Assembly: GCA_024036415.1 (NCBI GenBank)
Contig: JAMWET010003146.1
Coordinates: 124,001-188,000, forward strand
From: Prochilodus magdalenae
Lineage: Eukaryota > Chordata > Actinopteri > Characiformes > Prochilodontidae
DNA length: 64,000 nt
Direction of reading: 5' to 3'
In this document: positions 10,701-22,700 of the stretch, in pieces
How positions within the stretch are numbered: position 1 is the stretch's first letter
Layout of the letters: each line of letters opens with the position of its first letter
Program-made: the position numbers and the translations under genes
The notes under the pieces: model-generated
What the model was told of the DNA's origin: nothing
What the model saw: the letters and a program-made list of their open reading frames with translations, nothing else
Databases searched by the model: none

Positions 10701-13700
10701 CCAACACTGCACTGTGCAGCAGCAGATGAGCTATCGTCTCTGACTGTCCATCTACAAGGTGGACCAGCAAGGTAGGAGTGTCTAATAGAGTGGACAGTGA
10801 GTGGACACAGTGTCTCAACACTCCAGCAGCACTGCTGGGTCTGATCCACTCACACCAGCACCACACACTCTAACACACCGCCACCACGTCAGTGTCACTG
10901 CAGTGCTAAGAATGATCCACTTCCCACTTAATACCTGCTCTGTGGTGGTCCTGTGGGGGTCCTGACAGGTACATATAAAAACAGATGGACTACAGTCTGT
11001 AGCTGAAGAACTACAGAGTGCTCCTATATGGTCAGTGGAGCTGATAAAATGGACGCTGAGTGTGGATACAAGGAGGGTGCAAGGACCACTTCAGTGCCCC
11101 GTAACACGGAGTAGCTCAGGCAGTCAAACATGTCAGGCCCGAATGATAAAGTAAGCCGAGTGAAAAAGCAAAGGCAGCGCGTTTGCTGGGGTGCGTTAAC
11201 TTCCGTAAATCCCGAAGCTGCTCGTCACGGTTTGCCGAATATCTCGTTTGTCATGCCGAGTCTAAATTGTCTGTCCGGGATAATGTAATATGTATATCTC
11301 GGAGATAGATTGAGTCCCAGAAAAGCTTTCTGGACGTTTACTTAACTAACAGTGTTTAACAAATGAATCATGAGAACGTCATTTAGTAGGTCTGGAATCA
11401 TAACTCATGCTCGCGTCGCTCGAGTCCGACCACAGGGCCAGTTATCAGCCTCGTCAGGCTGCTTTCTCCTCATCCTCGTGTCTCTTCTTCTGAAGACATG
11501 CACATAAGAAATGAGAGAAAGGCTGTCCTGTTTGTCAGATACCCTGCTATGAATAAACCCAACACGCCATATTTAGATGGAGCCTACTGCGAGAGCGGTG
11601 AGGCGTTTGGGAGGAGAGGTTCTGTGGAAAATTAGCTTGTGCAATGGGATTAGGAATGCCTGAAATTAGCTCAGGCAAACGAATTTCGTTGCTCACACAA
11701 ACTGAGGTACGCTACATGGCCGTGTATAGTATGTGGGCAACTTTCCATCACAACTTCATGTGCTTGTTCAGACGTCCCATTGCCAAACGCTGGACATGAC
11801 TGACGGACTAAGCCCTAGCTTAACAGCCTCGGCTCTTCTGGGAAAGAAAGCCACAGGAGTTTGGAATATGCACACGTCCATTCAGTCTGAATATCATTTG
11901 ACCTTCTATGAAGAGGCCTGAGATGGTGTTCAGTGAGGTTGAGTTTATAGAACTGGAGTTCCTCCATGCCTAGTTCCTCAAACCTCAAATCTTCAAGGAG
12001 CTGTAGGGGCTGGCACAGGACAGGGTCTTCTCTGATCAGTTGCTCCATAGTTGGAAGCACGTCATGGCTAGGTAGCCTGCGTCCATTGAGCCTGCAGACC
12101 ATTTGGTCTTGGATATGTAGGCCTGAGAAGGTGTTCAGAGGGGTTGAGTTTAGAGCTCCGTACCGACCACTGGAGCTCCCCCACACCAAGTTCATCAAAC
12201 CAGGTACTTATGGAGTCTCAGTCATACTGGAACAGGACAGGGCCTACTCCAAACAGCTGCCCTGAAGCTGAAAGTACGTAACTGTCTATAACGGCTTGGT
12301 ATGTTCTAGCACCTTCACTGGAACTAGGGATCCCAAACCCTGAACACAGCTCAGATCCTATCATCCCTCCTCCTTCAAACTTCATTGTTGGAACTATGAG
12401 CGTTCCAACAAGCCCAGATTCATTAATCAGTCTGCCCAAGAGTGAAGCGTGATTCATCAGTCCAGAGAACACAGACTTAAGTGTCCGGTGGCCCAGTGTT
12501 TGTCTATGGAGATGCTTGATATGTTAGCAGTGGGTGTAACTGAAACACCTGAACACAGTCATTAGTGTGTCCACATATTTATGGCCATATAATGTAAACC
12601 CAATATGATACTGCAGTAGAAAGAAACTGCAGTCCTAGGTAAACTAGAGGTGGGGACAATGAACGGAACTGAACGCTGAACTGAACACCGATTTGAGGGA
12701 TAAGAAGCCATTGTGATACATTAACCCAGTTACTGCAAGCCCAAAGCTACAACTGTGTAAATCTGCACCACCCATCAAAAGTTTAGACACACCCAACTAA
12801 ACGGATGTGGCTGGTGATCTTAAAGACTCTACAGACGCTTAACAGCTCCAACTGATGGGCGGCTGAAACGGTACATATTCTGATATACCACATATACTCC
12901 TGATGTAGCACAGTGTGATACTCCTCCATATCTCCACCTCATATCCACCCGTTCATATACTCTTATATATTCAGTTGCTTGTTCATTGTGTTGCTTGTCT
13001 AGTAACGAACACAGCAGACTCAACATCTGATGTGACACTGACCCTAATGACCTCCCCCATGGGGGTTGTGACCTCATCCGACTGTTCCATCATCTTTAGG
13101 GCCATGAGAGCGATCTGTACAGCGTGGGTCGGACTCTCTTTGTGCAAGCCGCCGGCAACACAGTAGGCGTCCCCGATGGTTTCCACCTAGAATTCAGGAA
13201 AGCAAACAGAGAACAAGTTTATTAACCCTTTAAATCAAGAGGCCCCACACTTCGGATGCTCCTAGAGGCATTTCATGGCCTCATAATAAAACTAGCCCCC
13301 CCCCCACCCCCCCAGAAGTTAGTGGTACAGTCCTGCTCTCTCTAAACCGACCAGTGACTAACACCTGATGGAACGTCTCGCAGCTAGCTAGGTTAACTGG
13401 TAGCAGGTCATTAACATGACTGGGTATAAAGAGCCTCCCAGAGAGGCGGAGTCTTACAGAGGTAAAGGCAGGGAGGGGCCACCACTCTCCGAAAGACTGC
13501 ACTGGCAACTAGGGCATCAGTTCAAGAAGTTCTACTATAAGAATGTTCCTTAGTGTAGTGAAGAACTGAGATGGTTCTCCAATGCAGGGGATCTTTGAAC
13601 CCTCGATTTAAGACGGTCGCCGGAGGAGTGGAGATGTGTCCTGTGGATCGACCAATCACAATCTGGAATTCTTTTTGGAAGTCATAGACGCTGCATCCTC

Positions 13701-16700
13701 CGGCCTAAAGAGGAGAAGAACCCTCAGGCTTGTTATCAGCCCCCACAGTTCCAAGGCCAGCATCTGTGATGGTATGGGGGACGTGAAATGGTGTACACGG
13801 GCCAAGTGGCAGGCGCATCTATGAAGCCCCGTATCTGGGCACATCTATGAACACCAGACTATAAGACTATCACACAGAGTCAAGGCTCCAGTAGTTACAT
13901 CTCCAAAGGCCCAATCCCATTTCACCCCTCTCCCCTAACACTTATCGCTACCCCTCCGTTTGGTGCCTTCATATCTAGGGGTAGGGTTGTGCTAAGTGTG
14001 GTTGAGATGGAGGGGTAGGGCGGAGTGTCAGGGCTACATGGCCCTTCAAACTGAGATTTTTCAGAGGCACACTCCAAACGGAGTCTTATGAGAAAATTCC
14101 CAGAATGCTCTGCGAGTTATCGCCAAGTAAACATCGCTAGTACTCCGCTGATGTCTCGCCACTATCTAGCAAAATTTCCAGTTCCACCTTAAACGGGGCA
14201 GCAGTTACGTTCTGGTGCCTGAGGTTGCTGCACCGTTTAAGGTGAAACGGGGAAATTGGCTAGGTAGCACCGAGGACTAAAGTACTCGGTCTTCTCTGTA
14301 CCAAACGTTTGTAGTGTTGAGAAGAGCTGATCAACACGGTGCTGAACACCAACATGCCCCAACCTTTTAAAAGGTGTTGGGGAAATCGAGTTCCAAACGG
14401 GCCTTCACTGCTTCTCGGTTTCAGAATCTGATAAACCGTCTCTGTACTTGTTGCCATGATGTGCGTGTCACTAAAATCTGATGCACAAAACTGTCTGTAT
14501 TGTCAAATCCATGATATAATATTCTAGACACAGTAAATACAATATATAGAGCAGAAATCAAGAAACCAGAATCAAGAAAACAGGAAAGTTACATTGGACA
14601 GTAATTAAAAGCATCTCTTTATTGGTTTTGGGCGTAATACGCTGGCACAAGAATTTGAACCTGAGAAATAAGTAAACGGTAATGTAAACAAAAACAAGTT
14701 CATGATTTTTTTAATTTGGGATAATGAATTTTCAGTTTCAGATTTCATGTGCTGGTGTTTATATGTATTAACTGAAACAGGAACACAAATTACTTTTTAT
14801 TTTACATTCAATTATTTCAGAATGATTAATGCTTGAATCAATTATAGAAATGGCTATAATTTACCGTAAAATATTTAAAACTAATTTTAAAACTAAAAAT
14901 AAAAATAGTGAGGTTAAGGTTAGGGTTAGGTTTAAATAGAGGTGTTAAGGTTATGTTTAGGTTTGGATAGTGAAGTTAAGGTTAGGCTTCAGTTTTAAAT
15001 AGTGAGGTTATGGTTAGGTTTGGGTTTAAATAGTGAGGTTAAGGTTAGGTTTGGGTTTAAATAGTGAGGTTAAGGTTAGGTTTGGGTTTAAATAGTGAGG
15101 TTATGGTTAGGTTTGGGTTTAAATAGTGAGGTTATGGTTAGGTTTAGGTTTAAATAGTGAGGTTATGGTTAGGTTTAGGTTTAAATAGTGAGGTTAAGGT
15201 TAGGTTTAGGTTTAAATAGTGAGGTTATGGTTAGGTTTAGGCTTAAATAGTGAGGTTATGGTTAGGTTTGGGTTTAAATAGTGAGGTTAAGGTTAGGTTT
15301 GGGTTTAAATAGTGAGGTTAAGGTTAGGTTTCGATCTAGATAGAGGTGGAGTATTATTTAGCTACAGTAATATGAAAGTCAGTAGAACCCTATGGGTGCC
15401 CCCCCAATCCAGTAGGACAAATGCTTGTGTATATGTCTCTGTTGTATACCCACAAACACGTCCAGCGTTACAGATGATCGAGTGGCCTTTACATGCCAGA
15501 TGACGGGAGGTTTTTCACAGCGCTGCAGTGACGGCCTTCTAGTGACAGGCTATTCTAGCTCTTTACAGTGAGTCAGGTTCATTGGCTCAGACTCCAAATG
15601 GCTCTTCGTATAGTGACACTGACATTTTGTGTCCCCAACGTTAGTCTAGATATCATCCTCACTTCATTTCCATTAAACTGCTACTCTGTCCTCTAATTAA
15701 GCACTCAGGAGACGTTGATTAGCTTCACAGGATCAAATCTGAGAGGACACAGACAAGCAAAATGCAGGCCCAGTCATTAACAATCAAAGGAAAACCCAAA
15801 AATCTGACGAGCTAACGAACAACACACTTGGAGGCACCACTAAGAATAACACGAACCGCTGGAACGGAATCACAGTCGAGCAAATGCAACAAGCAGCAGG
15901 TGCTGGGGATAATGAGGGTCTGGAGCTCCCGATGAGGTACATGGTGTGGCGGGGTCCAGTGACTTTCAGCTACAGCATCGTACGATCCAGCCGTTTATTC
16001 CCACAATGCAAGGGGCCTCCGAATGTTCACCTAAAAGAGCAGACTCGTTTATTATCAGACTCCTTCTTTCCAACAACTAGGTGCCAATGCTCGTGCAGGA
16101 CCTCTGGCTCACAGGGTCCGTGGAACCCGTTAAGAACAGGTCTCCTTTTCCACTGGTGTGGGACCCGAGCGATTAGGTATCTGTATGTGGGCGGTTCTTA
16201 GTCCGGGAGCAGAAATCGGCGGGCGATTCATAAAAACAACATGGCGGAACATGTTCCTTCATCACCAGATCAGTGTTGGGACATTTTGCTGGTGCTGTCA
16301 ATGGTTTCACTAATTCTCCTGTTTCTTTGGGAAATGGCAGCATTGACAACTTTCATGGTGATGGGAGCGCCACGTTGTTTTGCCTCTTTGGCGACATGAG
16401 TTCCACAGTTCCAGACCAGTGAGTTAATGGGGAACGGCTCAGAGTTTGCCGTGGAAAAGCTTAGAAGGGTTAGAGATTTTGGCACCAGCACAGGCACCAT
16501 ATCAATGGAAAATGAGTGGTTAAGTGTATGAAAGCTAAACCTTTCAGAACCTTACGGACTAGTAGTAACATGTTATAGGAGGTTCTAAGGGGAACAGGCG
16601 CACTGCTGCTAAAACTGTTACTACTATGATCTTATTTTTTGTGTTGACGCTGCTGCATCCTCTACAAGCTGTTGTGTTTTTTTGGTTGTACTTGTAGGAC

Positions 16701-19700
16701 ATACTATGAACAACACTGTGCAGTAGAGCTACAGATACATACTGTGTACCATCTGCATAACTATCAACATTGATTCCATTGATGAAACCCTGGCAACAGA
16801 AGCAAAGACAATAAAAGTGGTCCTAGTACAGAGCCTTGTGGTACACCACAGAGAACATCATTCTTATCTGAGATATGTTAACCTATACTTCCAAAATACT
16901 GCCTTCCAGCTAAATATGTAGATAGTACATATAACATATAACTGCCATACTACACTGGTATGCCTTTAAAAATTTCTTTAGCATACCCATTCAGCCAAAG
17001 GTCAACTGAAAACTGGCTTGATTGAAACTACTATACTGTATAAGACCCTAAAAATGATACCATGATCCAGGAAAATTAGACCCGACTATTTAGTCTTGGA
17101 TTGGATTTGCATAGTGTAAGAGTTCTCCTAATCCTAATCCATTTTGTTTAATGCTAACTAACTTTTTCAGGGGTTCTATGGGATTATGAGACTTAAAACA
17201 GATTTTAGAGCATTACAAACATATTACAAGCAAATTTTTGGATTGAATTCATTTCAACCTTTCCTTATCTTCTGAGCTCAGGCCCACATGTTTGCGTTCG
17301 TCGTTGCTACTCCGATTTGCACGGTTTTCGGTTCCCTACTTAGCGGAGCAGCTGGCAGAAGCCGGTGCCAGGTTAAGAGAAGACGGGGATCTATTTTAAG
17401 ACGGAGCCATTCCGTAAGAATGTAAGCAAAGTGGCGTCCCAAGCTAAACTCTTCCTTTGCCATCCCTTTACAAGAGATCCATCTCCAGCGTGGATGAGAT
17501 GTTTTACTTTCGCAGAGACACTGATTACATTAGCCAACCTCCCGGCAGATTACGAGCAGTTGGCTGAAAGATCGGCTGATGAACGATTGTCCTCACCGAA
17601 GCACTTTGGCTGAGATAAAGGGGAAAGGACCGCGTAGGTTCTCGACTTCGTAGAGCGCTTGCCAAAAAGTCCTTTTTCCCCTCTTCGTTTGTTATGAAAT
17701 CTTGAGTTGGAGGCGGATTTTACGCTAGACCAAAACAGTCCGGACTTCATCCCAAGAGCAAGATTAAACAGATATCAACGCTAATTTGTAGGACATTAAT
17801 TCCGTTGTCTTCGGTACAACAGTTATGATTCAGTAAGTTTAACTCGTGGACAATTTTGGATGAAAATCTGTCAGGCGGAAAGCTATGCTGAGTGGCCTTT
17901 ATAGCTTCCAAGATCAACAAATCAAACTGCCTACAACATAAATTATTAATAACAGGGATTCATTCTCGAGGAAATTACGGCCGTGAGCCAATTTAGCTGT
18001 ATTAGATGCCCCCAAACCCTGTTAATAACTATTTCAGACTCATGGTTTTGGACCAATGAAAAATCTGAAAAATCTCGGTTCCATATAATTCAGCCAAGCA
18101 ATGCACAATACTGAATATAATACTGTGCTAAGATGGACTTGTGCACCATTATCCCAAAGTTTTGATGAAATTCAGGTACTGAAAAGTTCCAGGTACAACA
18201 GATGATCGATTCTTTAACATCTGACTCAAAAGCGGAAACACTGAAGAACTCTTAAAGAAGTTTTAAAGCACCTCTTTATTTAAAAAGTCTCATTTCTACA
18301 GTTTCCACTCATCTGAAATATAGCCCATCAGCTAAGACATGCTGAGAAGTTCTGCATTCAACTTTGCTATTCCTGCAGCTAACCAATGCTAGACAGAAAC
18401 GATACGGGCTAACAGTCTACTGTTATCTGGTGCCACAGACGTATACAACTGGGTATCATCTGCAGAACTATGAATACTGATGCCATGCTTCTTAACAGTT
18501 GGACCCCCTGGAACATGTACAAAGACAATAAAAGTGGTCCAAGTACAGATCCTTGTGGTACACCGTAAATTCTAATGATGGATTCTTCAACGTCTGACTC
18601 TTTAAACTATTTTAAAGCACCTCTTAAAAGTTATATTTATGCAGTTCCCACTCATCTGAAACATCTGAAGACTATCAGCTATGCATTCAACTCAAGTGCA
18701 AGTGGTTCTTGGTTGTCAACATGCATCTAGGATTTTTCCAAACTAGGTCCTATAACAGGGAACATGTACAAATAGGAACATTTTATGTTCTCCATTTTAA
18801 CGTTTGAACTTTGCTTCTTGGCATCCGCAGCCTAATATTGTAAGCAAGTAAGGAACGCTGTCGCTTAGCACTATGCTATCTGCAAGCTTAAACCATCACA
18901 CATGATTTGAGAAATCTCAGGTTGCCGTCCAAAGAAAAACAAGTATCTACAAAATGGCAACTTTACAGGAGAGGCCAAAAAAACTTTAGGCTCATGTAAG
19001 TCAATGGAACCAGACGGTTTTCCAAGCAGCTTTGGGCCATTTCTGTTGGCCCATTCATCAGCAAACCCCCAAAAATGGAGGTACGTGTTTTTCTTTGGAC
19101 AGCGATCATATATGTGTTTCAAGACCATGGGACAGGTTATCACTGTGATCTATAAAAACTGTTTCACAGACTTGCGCAGCTAGGTCTTATCCCAAGGCCT
19201 CACGCTATACTTGACCTCCTGCACATCCTGTTTTCTTGCTTCATTGGCAATTGTGGTCTTCAGTGATTGTAGAATGCGAGTGTGCTAAGTTACGGCCTAG
19301 TCCTTTATGGGTGATCTGGGCCAGTATCCACACTGGAGCGAAACTAATGAGGGACGTCTGCACAACGATAAACATTTCCACGACGCATGAACTGAACGAG
19401 TGCACTCGTGGTGAAGTGTAGAGAAAAACCTTTCCTGAAATACACGCAAGTATTGATGGAAAACCAAAAAAGGGAAACAGAAAGACTTGGCCAGTAAGCC
19501 AAGGACAATTGGAGGGACAAACAAGAGCAAGTTTAGCTTTCCAAAAATCAAAGGCAATATTATTATGACACACAGCGACACTAGTTTATGCTGCAAAATA
19601 AAAAGGTCTAGGTTTAACACAGTCTACATCACTGTTTAGACCAAGGTAGGCTGTCTTTGACCTTTGACCTGACACTGCTGCAGTTTTCTTGGCCGAATCC

Positions 19701-22700
19701 CATTCCCAAACTTTCGAAAAGTCTGACTTTCCAATTCCGTTCTATTCCTAAACAGGACAAACCCGGCTGTTCTTTCACAGCTGCTAACCTCTGGATTCTA
19801 GATGGTGCCTGAGTTTACGAGATGAGACATGCAGGTTTCACACGACCTTTGACCTTTTACACCAGTGATAAAATGCTGACCTTGACATGTAAACCTGTAA
19901 TATCTAATATCTGTGTACTTAATTAACCCAACAAATTCAAAGCTGGATAGCTATTCTCCGGACCCCCATCCTCAGTTGGTCCCCATGTGGTTGTTGTCTG
20001 AACGAGCCCCCGATGTTAGCTTTGTAGTGCTTGCGTGTGTGGCGTGACATGAGATTAAACAATTCCCGGGACCGTACCACCATGTCTGACTGCCCACTTG
20101 GAATGCTGTATACTTGACTCGGGTAATGTACCTGAAACCTCTATCCTTGCTTACAGCTGGTCCTGCGCTGCTAGGAATTTCGTGATTTTCCTCGTCTTGC
20201 TTTTGGTTTTTTCATTGGCGGTGAAAGAAAGCAGAGGCTGCTGGCCTGTGTATGGCTCTGTGTTAAGGCTAGCTTTAGCCTCTTAGCCTTTGCTAGCATC
20301 TCAAACTGAACATAAGTCACTTATAAAAGCTGTAGTCCCGAACGTTTTCTGAATGTTGTTGCCGTTGCCTATTTTGCTAACCATAAAGAACTCCCACACT
20401 GTGTTGTGTGTGAGTGGCCGTCTCTGAGCTCCTGTTGTACAACAGGAACCATGAGTAAGTTTGACCAGCACATGATCGAATACATGAGCTTGATTGGCCG
20501 GTCACCAGCCATTGGCCAGATCAAGCTGGGAGCTAGCTGATTCCATTCACCGGCCAATCAATCAGTGAGTCTTCATTACTCTGTATCCTAGGAACATTGC
20601 ATGCTCTTCTTTACACTGTTTGGAAGTAATACTGCAGCAAGACCATAAAATAGTAGATCCAAAACAATGTCAAAATGATAAAGTATGGTACCCCCAGCCC
20701 ACCCAGCCCGCTGGAATCTCACTGCAGGTTGGCAGCCTTGTTGTGGTGTTATGTAAGCCAATGGTGATTCTATACTGGAATTTCAAGCTTGCTTACGTGG
20801 GTTCTGACCCGTTCCGGCACGCTGTTATCTATAAACCTGATCACAGTGTGCCGCCCTGCTAGAAACAGCAGCAGCAGCCACCTTGAAGTCTTCCTTTCAC
20901 CCATACTTACAGTGTCCCATCCCCCACATAAGTAAGTCCTAGGAGCTCAACACAGTTTGTTGATTTAGCCACGCAGTTGGCACAGTGCTCTTACCTTGTA
21001 CACGTCCAGCTCGCCGCAGTGGCGATCGAAGCGGGTGTACAGCTCGCTGAGCATGTTGACCACCTGCATGGGCGTGCAGCGCGAGCAGATGGCCGTGAAG
21101 CCCACGATGTCCGAAAACAGCACCGTCACGCCGTCGAATTTCTTGGCCTGCACGGGGAGGCCCTGCCACAGACGCTGGGCCACGTTCCCGGGGAAGATGG
21201 TGAAGAGGAGCTCCACAGTTCTTCGCTTCTCTTCTTCCAGGGCCTGGTGAGCCTGTTCCAGAGCTGCTTTGGCCTTGCCTAGGCGCTTCTTCAGGCCGTC
21301 CTGCGCCTTGGCTTGCTCTCCTACCAGCACCACGTCCCTCAGGGCGTTGTGGATGGGGATGTCTGATAGGTAGAGGCCCCGGCCCGTCAGCTCCTCAAGC
21401 TTGTCCACGCACGGAGAGCCAAGGAACAGGACGGCGTTCATCTCGGACATGAAGATCATCTGGCCCTTCAGGTCCATGTGCTGCAATGAGAAAGCATGGC
21501 TTTTAGGATGGAGGCCAGGACTGCACAGGCTTATGGTATGGGGTCACCACACAGGGTTTGCGGTTTAGCAACATGTTCTATTATTCAAAACATGACTTGA
21601 GGAAAACGCTGGGTTTCCGTGATGGATAAATAACAGATGCTGATGATCAGCTAATGAGCTAAAACTACAGCGGAATGTTACTACAGCAGGCGCTGATGAA
21701 GTACCAGCATATTAGTTCTGAACTTCCACTGTTTCTGGACCTAAGATCAGATTATTTCAAAAGTTCCACAGAATAGAAAATTAATAGGAAACTCTATTAG
21801 CATCACCATCCTTGAACATATGCCATAACCCTCAAACACTGATGTCCCCCCTAAAATACAACTCCTGTGTTTGTAGAAGTGGTCAGAAAAATGAGCAGCT
21901 GCCAAAATCTTACAGTGTAACATCACAGTCCTGACACCCCCAAAATGTACATACACCAGCTCAAGCTCCATCCTTGCAGAAAAGATGGCAAACAAATCAA
22001 GAGTGATGGCGGATTGTATGTGCAGTTTTAAAAACGGGGCCCTCATTCCACTGGTTTAAGGGCAGAGCGATCACCTATCTGGTTATGGGCGGTCCTTAGT
22101 CCAGAAGCAAAGTTTGGTGGACAGTGCATAAAACCAACATGGCGGATCAATGGTGGCATCAACAAATCAAGTGGGCACTTGCGTCAGGTTAGGAGTAGGA
22201 GTTTCCGGTGGGAAAGGGCAGAACGACTGGAGATTGTGGCACCAGCGCTCTGTGGAAAGGAGCTATGGGTCCAGTTTTAAAGTCCTGAAGTGACCTCAGG
22301 AACGTCAATGTTCCCCAGTGGTTAAATGGCAAACGTGGTTTGAGGTTTGGTAGAATGTCTTCATTCAGGGGTTCACTCATGCAGCATGATAACCACCGCA
22401 CACTATTTCATCCCCATTGTGCAGCCCTAATGGATGCTGCGTTTTACCATCACTTACATGATCAGCTGAATGGAAACAAGTCCCGTGTAGACAATAACAG
22501 GTAGACCCTCTCTTAATTACAGTCACTGTTACAGCCTGTGAGAATTCTCCGGGTCTCAAAATCAGCTAACCTCAGAGTCACTGTGATACATATAAGGCAC
22601 CACTGTAAACGCTTAATAGGCTTTTCAGAGTACATCCGGCTGCAGTGCTCTCGAGCATAGAGGCTTCCCATTTCACTGCGTCTTAATTCCCGTTTTATTA

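Larger units (their letters stand above)
9758..13042 (-). other. gucy1a1 intron 6
   Basis: 3.3-kb intron containing a 700-bp fold-back MITE and, near 11950-12600, degraded repeat sequence. The part at 12540-12600 (GTGTCCACATATTTATGGCC) resembles the end of a common teleost DNA-transposon MITE. The rest shows nothing coding. Confidence 0.9.
13187..20994 (-). other. gucy1a1 intron 5
   Basis: The largest intron, 7.8 kb. It holds the 31-bp array, two LINE reverse transcriptase fragments, one TIR MITE and a repeat shared with intron 4 (about 16155-16500 against 22040-22260). At 17280-17760 and 20000-20900 I see no recognisable element. No internal exon was recognised. Confidence 0.9.

Noticed and set aside
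14903..15335. Telomeric repeat
   Set aside because: The unit is 31 bp. TTAGGG-like runs are only part of it and are not in pure tandem.
16728..18575. Intact retrotransposon between the two reverse transcriptase fragments
   Set aside because: Both fragments are the same part of the protein with frame breaks. They are two dead copies, not one element.
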